In this document: positions 43,233 through 52,607 of the stretch, in pieces
How the letters are laid out: each line of letters opens with the position of its first letter
Position numbering within the stretch: the stretch's first letter is position 1
Source: CAVXTF01 sp963701375
GTDB lineage: Bacteria > Actinomycetota > Acidimicrobiia > Acidimicrobiales > CAVXTF01
Direction: 5' to 3'
NCBI GenBank assembly: GCA_963701375.1
Contig: CAVOZT010000004.1
Location: forward strand, 1,736,001-1,800,000
Length of the DNA stretch: 64,000 nt
The notes under the pieces: generated by a model
Databases searched by the model: none
The model's input: the letters and a program-made list of their open reading frames with translations, nothing else
What the model was told of the DNA's origin: nothing
Position numbers and translations under genes: made by a program

Positions 43233-44147
43233 ATGCCGCCCCCCGACCCCTCGCGCTTCGCACTCCGGCACCAGCGCCGCCGCCGCCGCAGGTTGGTCGT
43301 TATCGCGGGCTCCGTGCTCGTCGTTCTCGTTGCGGTAGCCGTCGTTGTCCTCCTGCCGAAGAACAAGCAGAGCAACGCACTCGATCCGAAGGGGAGCTCG
43401 CAGACCACCCAGGGGACCGGTGGAACCTCGTCCACGAAGGGAACTGAGCGCTCGACGACAACGACCAACCCGGACGCTGGTCTTCCCTCGATCGGCACTC
43501 CTACCGCCTCTGACCCCTTGAGAGTTCTCGAGATCGGCGACTCTCTCGGTGAGGACCTTGGGTTCAGATTGCAGGCCGATCTCCCCGCTACAGGCGTAGC
43601 GACCGTGACCATGGACTCTGTGGGCGACACGGGGCTGTCCAACGTCAACTACTACGACTGGCCGGCTCATCTGCAGACCGATCTGACATCGACCCGAGCG
43701 CAGGTCGTGGTGATCTTCCTCGGCGCAAACGACGGGCAGGGCTTCGACGTGAACGGCGTGCCCGAGGCATACGGCACTCCTGAATGGATCACTGCCTACA
43801 CCCAACGCGTGGACGCGATGCTCACTACAGCAAACCGAGCCGGAACCCGAGTCGTGTGGGTCGGGATGCCCCTGATGCAGGATCCGGCTCTCAACTCCGA
43901 AATGCTTCAGATAGACGCGATCTTCAGCCAGCAGGCCGCCAAATTCCCAGGGGCTCTATACCTTTCCTCTACCTCCGTCCTTTGTCCGAACGGCCAATTC
44001 ACGTTCTCGGTCACCACCTCGTCCGCTGGGTCCGAGGTCGTTCGCACCCCAGACGGCGTTCACCTCACGACTCCGGGTTCCGAGCTCCTTGCTCAAGCCG
44101 TGATCAGCGCGATCGACGCTCGCTGGCACCTGACATTGAAGGACTAA
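43233..44147 (+). CDS. Membrane-anchored SGNH hydrolase (DUF459-like)
   Basis: A 304-residue protein with a basic N-terminus, one membrane helix at about 20-42 and a Ser/Thr/Gly-rich spacer to about residue 85. The outer domain has the SGNH blocks: LEIGDSLGEDLG (nucleophile Ser), a Gly block, IFLGANDGQGF with the Asn, and the C-terminal TPDGVHLTTPGS with Asp and His. It probably acts on acetyl or acyl groups in the cell envelope. Its TAA stop overlaps the stop of the convergent mmsA by 2 bp. Confidence 0.8.
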   Translation: MPPPDPSRFALRHQRRRRRRLVVIAGSVLVVLVAVAVVVLLPKNKQSNALDPKGSSQTTQGTGGTSSTKGTERSTTTTNPDAGLPSIGTPTASDPLRVLEIGDSLGEDLGFRLQADLPATGVATVTMDSVGDTGLSNVNYYDWPAHLQTDLTSTRAQVVVIFLGANDGQGFDVNGVPEAYGTPEWITAYTQRVDAMLTTANRAGTRVVWVGMPLMQDPALNSEMLQIDAIFSQQAAKFPGALYLSSTSVLCPNGQFTFSVTTSSAGSEVVRTPDGVHLTTPGSELLAQAVISAIDARWHLTLKD

Positions 44148-45658
44148 CTCTCGACGGGCATGTCGAGCGTGATGCCCCCGTGTCCCTGGTCCGGCCAGCG
44201 GCTCGTCACGACCTTTCCGCGAGTGAAGAAATGAATGCCGTCGGTCCCGTAGGCGTGCGTGTCGCCGAACAGCGAATTCTTCCAACCCCCGAATGAGTAG
44301 TAGGCGACAGGGACAGGTATCGGCACGTTCACACCCACCATGCCCACCTCCACCTCGTTCTGGAAGCGGCGCGCGGCGCGTCCGTCGTTGGTGAATATCG
44401 CAGTGCCGTTGCCCCAGGGATTCTTGTTCACGAGCTCGAGCCCTTCGTCGTAAGAGTCGACCCTGACGACAGAGAGCACCGGACCAAAGATCTCGTCGGC
44501 GTAGATCGACATCGACGGCGTCACGTTGTCGAACAACGTGGGTCCGAGCCAAAAACCTCCAGGATCTCCGTCTACATCGCTCTTTCGACCGTCGACGACC
44601 AGTGTCGCTCCGTCGGCCACGCCGGCTTCCAGATACCCGACGACTTTGTCACGGTGCACACCGGTCACGAGTGGGCCCATGTCGGTGCCTTTCAGGCCGT
44701 CACCTATCTTGAGCGAGGTCACCCGGTCGGCGATCTTGTCGACGAGCTGGTCTCCAACGGGCTCCACCGCCACCACGACCGAGATGGCCATGCAGCGCTC
44801 GCCTGCAGAGCCGAATCCCGCATTCACCGCCGCGTCCGCCGCGACATCCAGGTCAGCGTCGGGCAGCACGATCATGTGGTTCTTGGCACCACCCAATGCC
44901 TGGACGCGTTTCGCGGCGCGCGTCCCGTTCTCGTAGACGTATCGCGCGATCGGCGTCGACCCGACGAACGAGACGGCTTTCACGTCCGGATGCTCGAGGA
45001 TTCGGTCGACCGCTACCTTGTCGCCGTGCACCACGTTGAAAACCCCTGGCGGGAGCCCGGCCTCCGCCCATCGCTCGGCCATCCAGATCGAAGCAGAGGG
45101 ATCCTTCTCGCTCGGCTTCAACACGACCGTGTTGCCACACGCGATGGCGATGGGGAAGAACCAGGCTGGGACCATCGCCGGGAAATTGAACGGGCTGATG
45201 ATCGCTGCCACGCCTAGGGGCTGTCGTATCGAATAGACGTCGATCTGCGTGCTCGCCTCCGACGAGTAGCCGCCCTTCAAGAGTTGAGGTATTCCGCAGG
45301 CGAACTCGATGACCTCGAGAGCCCGTGACACTTCGCCGGCGGCATCTGAGAGGACCTTCCCGTGCTCGGATGTGACGATCGCCGCTAGCTCCCCGGCACG
45401 ACTTGCGAAGAGTTCCCTGAACGCAAACAGGATCTTCGTTCGCTGCGCCAGCGAGGAATGGCGCCACGTGGTGAAGGCGAGCGATGCGGCGTCTACTGCG
45501 TGATCGACGTCCGCGACAGAAGCGAAGGCCACCCGTTTGGTCACCTCTCCCGTGGACGGGTCGTAGACGTCGCCAAACCTCGAAGCAGGTTCGTCACTCG
45601 GCTTTCCGTCGATCCAATGCTTGATCAACTCGGGTTCGGCCGGATGCGATCGTGACAT
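44144..45658 (-). CDS. mmsA: CoA-acylating methylmalonate-semialdehyde dehydrogenase
   Basis: NAD-dependent enzyme of valine and inositol breakdown that makes propionyl-CoA (or acetyl-CoA). ATG 45658 gives 504 residues, normal for the family; the upstream extension is not conserved. The catalytic Cys is in GFGSAGERCMAIS; SPFNFPAMVPAWFFPIA and ALGGAKNHMIVLPDAD are the family-specific blocks, and VPVAYYSFGGWKNSLFGD is the typical C-terminal motif. It is apparently transcribed alone. Confidence 0.93.
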   Translation of the reverse strand: MSRSHPAEPELIKHWIDGKPSDEPASRFGDVYDPSTGEVTKRVAFASVADVDHAVDAASLAFTTWRHSSLAQRTKILFAFRELFASRAGELAAIVTSEHGKVLSDAAGEVSRALEVIEFACGIPQLLKGGYSSEASTQIDVYSIRQPLGVAAIISPFNFPAMVPAWFFPIAIACGNTVVLKPSEKDPSASIWMAERWAEAGLPPGVFNVVHGDKVAVDRILEHPDVKAVSFVGSTPIARYVYENGTRAAKRVQALGGAKNHMIVLPDADLDVAADAAVNAGFGSAGERCMAISVVVAVEPVGDQLVDKIADRVTSLKIGDGLKGTDMGPLVTGVHRDKVVGYLEAGVADGATLVVDGRKSDVDGDPGGFWLGPTLFDNVTPSMSIYADEIFGPVLSVVRVDSYDEGLELVNKNPWGNGTAIFTNDGRAARRFQNEVEVGMVGVNVPIPVPVAYYSFGGWKNSLFGDTHAYGTDGIHFFTRGKVVTSRWPDQGHGGITLDMPVES

Positions 45659-45738
45659 GAGCACGATTCTCGCGTTCTCGCCCTGACGGTAACAACAAAG
45701 GCGAAGGCGCCGAGGCCCCTGAATATGCTGGCTACGGC

Positions 45739-46398
45739 GTGGCGGGAGGTCGCAGAGTGCCGGAAGTCGATCCGACCAGGCGGGCGGGGGAGGGCGTAAA
45801 ACAGCCGGCGGTCCCCGTTGTCGCGCCCGCACACCCGGCGAATCCCGGCGGCCCGTCCTTCCCAACCGCGAACGAGGTCCCGAAGGTTGCTCCGACGCGC
45901 CGCTCTCGAATACCCAGGCCCTGGCTGCCCTGGATCGCAGCCATTGTCGTTGCTCTCGTGGCACTCGCCATTGCGTTGGGTTTGACGCTCGGCGGATCCT
46001 CGTCGTCCACCACGCCCACTCCGACTGCGCCGGCGAACGGGTCTGTCACCGGTTCATACCTGACGACCACGGTCCAAGACTCGAGGCTGGTCTTCGCAAC
46101 GCTCGTCCAGTCGGGATCGACCCTTAGCGGCACCCTGATCGTGACCACCTCGGGACCGACCCACAAGCACCTGGTGGCTCGTCACTACCACCTCACAGGC
46201 ACCATCTCTGGACCGACGCTTCACCTGACATTGACAGGAGTCACAGGGCGGGCGCAGAGCACGCAGTTCACGGCTACCTACGAGTCGGGCAAGATCACGA
46301 CCGGTTTCGGAACCGGGAGCACGATCACGTTGCAACGCGGAACCTTCGCCTCGTATCGGCTGCTCGTGAAGCAGGATCGCACGACCCTGCTCAGTTAA
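45739..46398 (+). CDS. Single-pass membrane protein of unknown function
   Basis: 219 residues from GTG 45739. Residues 1-60 are Pro/Ala-rich and cytosolic; a membrane helix spans about 63-85 (WLPWIAAIVVALVALAIAL); a Ser/Thr/Pro stretch follows; residues about 100-205 form a beta-rich domain with VTGSYLTTT, STLSGTLIVTT and YHLTGTISGPTLHLTLTG, resembling small extracytoplasmic domains of actinobacteria. No catalytic motif. Its TAA stop overlaps that of the convergent isochorismatase gene. Confidence 0.55.
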   Translation: MAGGRRVPEVDPTRRAGEGVKQPAVPVVAPAHPANPGGPSFPTANEVPKVAPTRRSRIPRPWLPWIAAIVVALVALAIALGLTLGGSSSSTTPTPTAPANGSVTGSYLTTTVQDSRLVFATLVQSGSTLSGTLIVTTSGPTHKHLVARHYHLTGTISGPTLHLTLTGVTGRAQSTQFTATYESGKITTGFGTGSTITLQRGTFASYRLLVKQDRTTLLS

Positions 46399-46913
46399 CC
46401 GAACACGACCTCTGACAGGCCGACCACATCCACACCCTCCGACTCGAGCGCAGCCTCCACGCCCGAAGCGATCTCGGCCGCGCTCTGCTCGCCGTCGTAA
46501 GTTGCGTGGGCGCCGTGGGGGAGCGCCACACCGAACCCCTCGGCCATGGCACCCCGGCTGGTGGCCTCGATGCACAACTCGCTCTGCATTCCCACGATTA
46601 CCACCCGATCGACCTGACGGCCCCGGAGGGTCTCGGCCAGGTGGCCGGCGGCGGCGAACGCGTCGCACTGATCCTTCCGGACGACAATCTCACCGTCCAA
46701 GGGATCGAAGAAAAGCTCCCAGCCGGGCGTGTCGGGTTCGTCGGGGTCACCGGGAGGACCGTCGTTCTGCACATGTACGACGACGGCACCGGCAACTCTG
46801 GCCTTGTCGAGGAGGTCGCCGAAAACAGCAGTCACATCTGCGGCCGAGGGAACGGGCTGTTCCCCTTGGAGCATGTTGCGCTGCACGTCCACCATCAAAA
46901 GGGCTGTGGTCAC
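46395..46913 (-). CDS. Isochorismatase-family cysteine hydrolase
   Basis: A 172-residue alpha/beta hydrolase of the nicotinamidase/isochorismatase type. The catalytic triad is visible: D9 (ALLMVDVQ), K80 (VVRKDQCDAF) and C114 (GMQSELCIEATSRG), and the cis-peptide before it is in place. A GTG start at 46913 is used. Members hydrolyse amides such as nicotinamide or carbamates; the metal-binding residues of nicotinamidases are not obvious, so the substrate is open. It is alone on its strand between a membrane protein and an ABC exporter. Confidence 0.85.
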   Translation of the reverse strand: MTTALLMVDVQRNMLQGEQPVPSAADVTAVFGDLLDKARVAGAVVVHVQNDGPPGDPDEPDTPGWELFFDPLDGEIVVRKDQCDAFAAAGHLAETLRGRQVDRVVIVGMQSELCIEATSRGAMAEGFGVALPHGAHATYDGEQSAAEIASGVEAALESEGVDVVGLSEVVFG

Positions 46914-47014
46914 GACCTCACACTTACCCGAGTCCCGGCGAATGTCTTCGAGAGAGGCGAGTTCCGTTCCTGTTTCCGGACCGTCAACTTGACATAAGAT
47001 ACATTATCGGCGGT

Positions 47015-48235
47015 TTATCCAGGATTGCGGCGACCGAGCCGAACCGGCTGCTTCGGGGTTCCTCCCAGCACCTCGCGGAGCCTGACGCCCCGGCCCGTGC
47101 GCAGGATCGCCCTGCGGTACACGTCCGCTGCGAGCCTTGCTACCGCGAACGTGGCGATGATGCTCAGCGCGGCCGAGACGGCGAACTGCCACCAGGCGAC
47201 CTTTCCGAGGCCGACGAGAACGGGCATCGCGAACGGCGCCGTTGGAGGAAGGTACGCGAGAACCTTCACGAACGTCGAGGGGCTCCCGGAGACGACGGCC
47301 GTCAGAGACGTGAGGTAGCCGAGGAGCATCGGAATGGTGAGCGGGAAGCTCAGGCTCTGTAATTGGTCCTGGCGTTCTGCGAGCGAACCTGCGGCCGCGT
47401 AGACCCAGCAATAGAACGAATACCCGAGGATGAGCCAGGCAAGTGAACTGATGATCTCGAGCGGCGCTGCGCCCGTCAGGACGTTCGACCCCACGGCCTT
47501 GGCGAGCACGAGGGCGAAAGCCACGATCGCGCCCGCCTGTGCGAGCGCGACGACTCCGATCCCGAGGACCTTGCCTGCGAGTAACTGAATGGGCCGGATC
47601 GCAGACAGGAGGACCTCCACGACCCGGCTCGACTTCTCCTCGGCGACCCCCATCAGGGTCCAAGTGGCGTACTGACTGAGAAGGACGAAGACGAGGATCA
47701 CGGCGAGGAGCGACGTCCCTCTCGGGCCCCTGTTCGCAGGCGCCGGTTGGAGGCTTGTGACCGGTAGCGGCAGAGGGTGGGTCACCAGATCTGCTTGCCG
47801 GGGTGAGAGGTGCGCCTCCGCGATCGCAGCTTCCAGCCCCACGACCGAGGAGACGATCCGCGCCAGCTGCGCGGTCACCGACGTGTCGCCGGGCGAGATC
47901 GCTTTTGCCACGACGATCTTGCGCGAGTCGACGATCACCAGGTCCACACGCCCGGCCCGAAGGTCCTGGTCCGCGTGGTCTGTGCTCTGCTCTCTCACGA
48001 GCTCGACCTTCAAATGGCTCGCGGAGGCCGCAGAGACGATCGCTCCACGGTACTGAGCAGGAAGGGGACCAAAGACGCCGACCTTCTCCACGTTCGATCC
48101 ACTCGACTGCAAAACCGGTATCACGATCGCTGCCGCAACTGCGCCGAGGATGATCACGGTCCCGACGCGAAAGATGCGTCCACGGGTCCGCTCCCTTATC
48201 TCACGAGCCGCCACGAGACGGATGTATCCCGTCAC
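47015..48235 (-). CDS. ABC-2 type transporter permease (NatB-like)
   Basis: Membrane subunit of an exporter; 406 residues. A first helix at about 24-44 is followed by a large outer domain (about 45-175), then five or six helices from 180 to 365. EEKSSRVVEVLLSAIRPIQLLAGK is the signature that distinguishes the NatB/DUF-type ABC-2 permeases, and LPPTAPFAMP is the conserved late loop. It overlaps the upstream ATPase gene by 4 nt. NatAB-type pumps export Na+ or drugs; the substrate here is not known. Confidence 0.88.
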   Translation of the reverse strand: MTGYIRLVAAREIRERTRGRIFRVGTVIILGAVAAAIVIPVLQSSGSNVEKVGVFGPLPAQYRGAIVSAASASHLKVELVREQSTDHADQDLRAGRVDLVIVDSRKIVVAKAISPGDTSVTAQLARIVSSVVGLEAAIAEAHLSPRQADLVTHPLPLPVTSLQPAPANRGPRGTSLLAVILVFVLLSQYATWTLMGVAEEKSSRVVEVLLSAIRPIQLLAGKVLGIGVVALAQAGAIVAFALVLAKAVGSNVLTGAAPLEIISSLAWLILGYSFYCWVYAAAGSLAERQDQLQSLSFPLTIPMLLGYLTSLTAVVSGSPSTFVKVLAYLPPTAPFAMPVLVGLGKVAWWQFAVSAALSIIATFAVARLAADVYRRAILRTGRGVRLREVLGGTPKQPVRLGRRNPG

Positions 48236-49128
48236 CTGAGCGCATCCCGGAACACCTCGGACAACCTGCGCCGCTCGAATACGAACTCGGTGACCCGCCC
48301 GGCAGCCATTGCAGCTTTGAGCACCGCCTGACTGTCGACGCCCTCATCGAGCACGAGCCGCGCTGCCCCGCTCGAGACTTCTGAGACGTGGACTCCGTTG
48401 ATACCGCGCGCCCAGTTGGCATCCCGGTCGCCTTCTACTCGCGCTACCAGCCTTGGCTTTCCGCCCGCGGCGAGATCGTCGACCCGTCCGGTAACTACCA
48501 AACGGCCATGGTCGATGATCGTCACTGACTCGCACAGATCCTCGACGAGGTCGAGCTGATGGCTGGAGAACAAAACGCAGCATCCCGCCTTGGCCTGCTC
48601 GACGAGTACCGCGCCGATCGTGTCTATCCCCGCCGGGTCCAATCCCGCCAACGGCTCGTCCAACACGAGCAACTCCGGTCCATGGATCAAGGCTGCGGCG
48701 AGCTGCACGCGCTGCTGGTTCCCGTGCGAGAGGGTGTCGACTCTGCTCGTGATCCTCGCTGCGACACCGAGACGCTCGAGCCAGGCTTTTGCCGCGGCAA
48801 GAGAATTACCCTGAGTCATGCCATGAAGCCGGCCCAAATACTCGAGTTGCTCCCCCACCAACATTGCGGGGTACAGCCCTCGTTCTTCGGGCATGTACCC
48901 GAATCTGCGCCGCTCGGCCTGCCCGACCACGGACCCGTTCCACGTGACGGTTCCGCCGTCAAGATCGACGAGGCCGAACAGCGCCCTCATCGTTGTCGTC
49001 TTCCCGGCTCCGTTGGGTCCGAGAAAGCCCACCACTTGGCCGGAGGCGACCGAGAAGGTCAGACCGTCGAGGGCGACGACCGACCCGAATCGACGGGTCA
49101 GGCCGTCGAATGTCAGTACTCCGGCCAC
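48232..49128 (-). CDS. ABC transporter ATP-binding protein (NatA-like)
   Basis: Energises the downstream permease. GTG 49128 gives 298 residues beginning VAGVLTFDGLTRRFGSVVAL; further upstream sequence is not conserved. Walker A is GPNGAGKTT near residue 36; the Q-loop lies at RRFGYMPEERGLYP; the signature is LSHGNQQRVQLAAAL (SHGNQ in place of the usual SGGQQ, as is common in this subgroup); Walker B is LLVLDEPLAGLDP; the switch His is in LFSSHQLDLVEDL. The C-terminal 80 residues are a regulatory extension. Confidence 0.9.
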   Translation of the reverse strand: MAGVLTFDGLTRRFGSVVALDGLTFSVASGQVVGFLGPNGAGKTTTMRALFGLVDLDGGTVTWNGSVVGQAERRRFGYMPEERGLYPAMLVGEQLEYLGRLHGMTQGNSLAAAKAWLERLGVAARITSRVDTLSHGNQQRVQLAAALIHGPELLVLDEPLAGLDPAGIDTIGAVLVEQAKAGCCVLFSSHQLDLVEDLCESVTIIDHGRLVVTGRVDDLAAGGKPRLVARVEGDRDANWARGINGVHVSEVSSGAARLVLDEGVDSQAVLKAAMAAGRVTEFVFERRRLSEVFRDALR

Positions 49129-49253
49129 CGCATCAAGATTGCACGAGGTATGGCTCCCGGGCCAGGAAGCTCCGTCACCGATCCGTGCCCCTCTCCCCCG
49201 TCGGTGCCGGCTCGCCCCCTGGATCGGCGCACGCTCGGCTAAACCTTGCAGTC

Positions 49254-49604
49254 GTGAACGGACCGAGTGGATCAAAACCTTCCGTGTACGACGACGGTCG
49301 GATCGCGTGCGGCGATACCGGTCTCGTCATTCGCATCTACTACCCCTGGGGCGCGAAGAGAATCCCTTACGAGCGGATCCGGTCCGTAAAGCGACGCCAG
49401 ATGGGTACTTGGAGTGGCAAGTGGCGTATCTGGGGCAGCGGCGACTTCAAGCACTGGTTCAACCTCGATGGCCGCCGTCCTCGAAAGGAGTGGGCTCTCG
49501 TGATCGACATGGGAAAGAGGGTCGAGCCCGTGATCACGCCGGACGATGTGGACAAAGTCATATCGGTTTTACGTGACCATGCAGTCCAGATCGACGAAGG
49601 CTGA
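49254..49604 (+). CDS. Small PH-like-domain protein of unknown function
   Basis: 116 residues from GTG 49254, just 125 bp from the divergent ABC ATPase gene. It has alternating beta strands (LVIRIYYPWGAKRIPYERI, SGKWRIWGSGDFKHWF, KEWALVIDMG) and a C-terminal helix DVDKVISVLRDHAVQI; this is the pattern of bacterial PH-type domains. Basic and Trp-rich, no membrane helix. I do not recognise a specific family or role. Confidence 0.6.
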   Translation: MNGPSGSKPSVYDDGRIACGDTGLVIRIYYPWGAKRIPYERIRSVKRRQMGTWSGKWRIWGSGDFKHWFNLDGRRPRKEWALVIDMGKRVEPVITPDDVDKVISVLRDHAVQIDEG

Positions 49605-49668
49605 CACACCGTCACGGGCACCGCGCGAGCCACAAGGCAATGTTTGATCGCAGCGCACCGGTGCAATT

Positions 49669-49719
49669 GCGGCACGGCGGCGGACCCTGGGGGGGCTCGG
49701 GTCCGGATCGCCGTGCCGC
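49669..49719. terminator. Long hairpin between convergent genes
   Basis: An outer stem GCGGCACGGCG/CGCCGTGCCGC (49669-49679 with 49709-49719) encloses an inner stem GGACCC/GGGTCC (49682-49687 with 49699-49704). It lies in the 243-bp space between a plus-strand gene ending at 49604 and a minus-strand gene ending at 49848. There is no T-run, but GC-rich actinobacterial terminators often lack one. A bidirectional terminator is the simplest reading. Confidence 0.5.
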
Positions 49720-49847
49720 CTGACGAGGATACATAGGCGGACTGCCAAGTACTTGGACCTTTTCAATTGCTTTCAGACGTAGAAGCAAACGGCTCATGTC
49801 GCCTACGCCAAATGTTGCAACAAGCCTCATTGACGAAATGGTCGGAC

Positions 49848-50210
49848 TCAGTCGCGTTTCAAGTGACGAGCTACCGCCGACTGGAGGTCACGAAATGCAA
49901 AGGGCCGTGCGAGGAATTCGTCGGCTCCGCGCTCTAGCGCCTCGGCACGTCTGCTGTCGTGCGCGCTGAACGCCACGACAGGTGCGTTTGACAATCCCGG
50001 CGAACCACGGAGTTCGTCGAGTATCTCGAGACCGTCTTCGTCGCCGAGCGCCAAGTCGAGCAGTACGACGTCGACTCCCTGCTGCTCGCCTATCGACCTG
50101 GCTGAAGAAAGTCCGGATGCCTGCACCACTTCCACGCCGAGCGGATCGAGACACTGCGCGACGAGTGAGCCCATGTCCGGCTCGTCGTCGACTATCAGCA
50201 CCCGGCTCAT
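49848..50210 (-). CDS. Single-domain response regulator (receiver only)
   Basis: A 120-residue CheY-like receiver from ATG 50210, which overlaps the stop of the other receiver gene. Phosphoacceptor Asp is in VVLLDLALGDEDG; the acidic pair is in RVLIVDDEPDMG; the switch Ser/Thr is S in VAFSAHDSRRA; the Lys usually found at the end of beta-5 is replaced (EFLARPFAF has Arg where Lys is standard). No output domain. Last gene of a four-gene signalling operon. Confidence 0.85.
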   Translation of the reverse strand: MSRVLIVDDEPDMGSLVAQCLDPLGVEVVQASGLSSARSIGEQQGVDVVLLDLALGDEDGLEILDELRGSPGLSNAPVVAFSAHDSRRAEALERGADEFLARPFAFRDLQSAVARHLKRD

Positions 50211-50578
50211 CGAGAAGTGCCGAAGATCGTGTCTACGCGTCTGAGAAGCGCCACAGGAGAGAAGGGCTTGATGAAATAGCCGTCGGCGCCCGCGCTCTCG
50301 GCGTCCTCGAGATCGGCATTCTGCGCCTTCGCAGTGAGCATGACGATTGTCACAGCCGCGGTGGCGGGATCGCACTTGAGCGCGCGGCAGACCTCTACCC
50401 CTGATGTGTCGGGCAACATCACGTCCAGGAGCACGAGGTCCGGAAGGTGCTCGCGAACCAATTTCAGCGCGTCCTGGCCTCTTCTTGCCTCGAGGATCTC
50501 GTACTTGTCACTTTCGAGGGTCATGCGCACCAGCGAGCGCACCCCCTCTTCGTCGTCAACGATCAGCAGCTTGCGCAT
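50207..50578 (-). CDS. Single-domain response regulator (receiver only)
   Basis: A 123-residue receiver: acidic pair in LLIVDDEEGVRS, phosphoacceptor Asp in LVLLDVMLPDTSG, Thr in IVMLTAKAQNAD, and the full K-P-F motif in GYFIKPFSPVALL. It overlaps the kinase gene by 23 nt and the next receiver by 4 nt. A kinase with two stand-alone receivers suggests a branched or phosphorelay pathway whose output is protein interaction, not DNA binding. Confidence 0.9.
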   Translation of the reverse strand: MRKLLIVDDEEGVRSLVRMTLESDKYEILEARRGQDALKLVREHLPDLVLLDVMLPDTSGVEVCRALKCDPATAAVTIVMLTAKAQNADLEDAESAGADGYFIKPFSPVALLRRVDTIFGTSR

Positions 50579-52607
50579 ACACCTGCTCCTTCAGGACGAC
50601 GCCGTCATCCTCGGTTGGCGCGATGCGCAACGAGAAGGTGAACACGCTCCCCTCCCCGGCCTTGCTCCTCACCCAGATGCTGCCGCCCATCATGTCGACC
50701 AGCCGGCTCGTTATGTACAGCCCGAGTCCCGTTCCACCAACCTCGCGCACCTCGGGCCGGTCGACTCTCGAGAACTTCCCGAATACCTGAGCGGCCTCCG
50801 CCGGCGTCATGCCGATGCCCTTGTCGCTCACTGAGACGTGCATCTGGTCACGCGACACGGCCGCATGCATCTTCACCCGCGATCCGGGCGCGGAGTACTT
50901 GAGCGCATTCGAGAGCAGGTTGGTGAGCACCTGGAACAGCTGGTCGGGATCGGCGAGAACGAGAGGCAGCCCTTCGGACAACTCGACGTCCACCCTGTTC
51001 CCGCCGGCGGATTCGAGCGTGACGACAACTTCGTCCGCCACATCTCTGAGGGTGACCGGTCGGAGATCGGATCTGAGACCACCCGACTCGATGCGTGACA
51101 CCGAGAGCAGGTCGTCGATGAGACGCCCGAGCCGCCTCGAAGAGTCATGGATGTGTTCGAGAGCCTCCTTCGAGCGTTTCGAGTCGAGGTCTCGACGTGA
51201 GAGGAGTAGTTCGGAGAAACCTCGGATCATGGTGAGGGGGGTACGTAGCTCGTGGGACACCGTCGACACGAGCGACGACTTCAGTTCGTCGACCTCATGC
51301 TCGTGTGACACGTCGCGAATCACCGCCACCGCGCCGCTTACCTGTCCTTCGTCGGTCGTGAGCGGAGCAGCGGTCACAGCCACTGAGATGTTCGCACCGT
51401 TCGCCGCAAGCAGGGTGCGAGAAAATCCGTGGCTCGCGACGACCCGTCGCTCGGACATTGCTCGAGCGACGACCGAGTCCTCCCAGGCGAGTGCCTTCTT
51501 GCGTTCGTCCACGAACGGGAAGACATCGACCCAATGGAGGCCTCTCGCCGAATGGGTCGTGTGACCAGAGAGCCTCTCGAGTGCAGGATTCAATCGCACC
51601 ACCCGGCCGGCCGAGTCGACCGTCGCAACCCCCTCCCCCACGCTCGCCATGACTGCGGCGGCTTCGTCGCGCTCCTTGGCGAGCTGACCCAGCAGCCGGG
51701 CAAGAAGCACGGCCGTCACGACCGCGATCAGAACGACCAGCGCGTCGATGAGCGCAAGATGCCCGGTGAGCGTGGCTATCGGATCGTTCAACGAAGACAT
51801 CGGCTGCTCGACGACGATTCCCCAGCCGAGGTCTGGCACAGGCGTGTACGCGACGAGTCGGTTACCGGAGAAGCCGGGCAGATTTGCAGTACCGGTTCCC
51901 TCGAAGCCGTGAAGTGCCCGCGTCGCAGCTGAAGAATTGGCATACGTCGCCCCGGTGACAGCCGCTGGTCCGGTGAGGGGTCTTCCGGTCTGGTCGAGCA
52001 CGACGATCGACGCACCGCTTTTCAGTACCGGGGACCCGATGATCGACGCGAAGTTCGTGACCGGGATCGTGGCGACGATCACGCCCGCGAGCGTCTTGCC
52101 CGAGAAGAACGGAGCTGCCAGACCTATCACCAGCGGGCCGTTGCCGAACAATTGAAGCGCCCGCGATACGTAGGGACCTCGGGTCCTGAAAGCCCCTGCG
52201 AAAGCCGGTTTGCCCGATACGTTCGTGCCCAACGGCGCAGCGCTTGCGGGAGATACGCCAAGCAGTTTTCCGGCCGCCGAGTCCACTGCGAGGGTATCGA
52301 ACTGGGGATAGAGGCCTCGGACCTGGGCAGCCAATTTTTGGAGAGCCGCCGGAGGAGTGTCAGCGATCGTTTCCGCGATCCCGTTCTGAGCGGCGAGGTT
52401 GGACACGAGCTGGAGCCGGCTCGATATTCCGCTGCCGACGGCGCTGGCAGCAAGCCGCGCAGCCGTCTCCTCCCCGTTCACGATCTGCGTTCGTTGCGAG
52501 TCACGGGCAGATGTCACCTGCCATGCGCCCAGCGCTCCTACCACCAGCACCGCGAGCACGAGCGCAGTGATCGCAGCGCGCATGCGAGGCGATCTTCTGG
52601 GTCTCAC
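50556..52607 (-). CDS. Membrane sensor histidine kinase (Cache, PAS, HisKA, HATPase)
   Basis: 683 residues. Helix 1 at about 10-30; an outer Cache-type sensor to about 270 (with GYxVxR-like repeats such as TRGPYVSRALQLFGNGPLVI); helix 2 at about 287-308; a PAS domain with SVGEGVATVDSAGRVVRLNP; the phosphoacceptor His in VSHELRTPLTMIRGFSELL near residue 450; and an ATP-binding domain with NLLSNALKYS, DKGIGM and GGTGLGLYI. It is the only kinase of the operon. Its GTG start lies in the third copy of a 14-bp repeat. Confidence 0.93.
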   Translation of the reverse strand: MRPRRSPRMRAAITALVLAVLVVGALGAWQVTSARDSQRTQIVNGEETAARLAASAVGSGISSRLQLVSNLAAQNGIAETIADTPPAALQKLAAQVRGLYPQFDTLAVDSAAGKLLGVSPASAAPLGTNVSGKPAFAGAFRTRGPYVSRALQLFGNGPLVIGLAAPFFSGKTLAGVIVATIPVTNFASIIGSPVLKSGASIVVLDQTGRPLTGPAAVTGATYANSSAATRALHGFEGTGTANLPGFSGNRLVAYTPVPDLGWGIVVEQPMSSLNDPIATLTGHLALIDALVVLIAVVTAVLLARLLGQLAKERDEAAAVMASVGEGVATVDSAGRVVRLNPALERLSGHTTHSARGLHWVDVFPFVDERKKALAWEDSVVARAMSERRVVASHGFSRTLLAANGANISVAVTAAPLTTDEGQVSGAVAVIRDVSHEHEVDELKSSLVSTVSHELRTPLTMIRGFSELLLSRRDLDSKRSKEALEHIHDSSRRLGRLIDDLLSVSRIESGGLRSDLRPVTLRDVADEVVVTLESAGGNRVDVELSEGLPLVLADPDQLFQVLTNLLSNALKYSAPGSRVKMHAAVSRDQMHVSVSDKGIGMTPAEAAQVFGKFSRVDRPEVREVGGTGLGLYITSRLVDMMGGSIWVRSKAGEGSVFTFSLRIAPTEDDGVVLKEQVYAQAADR

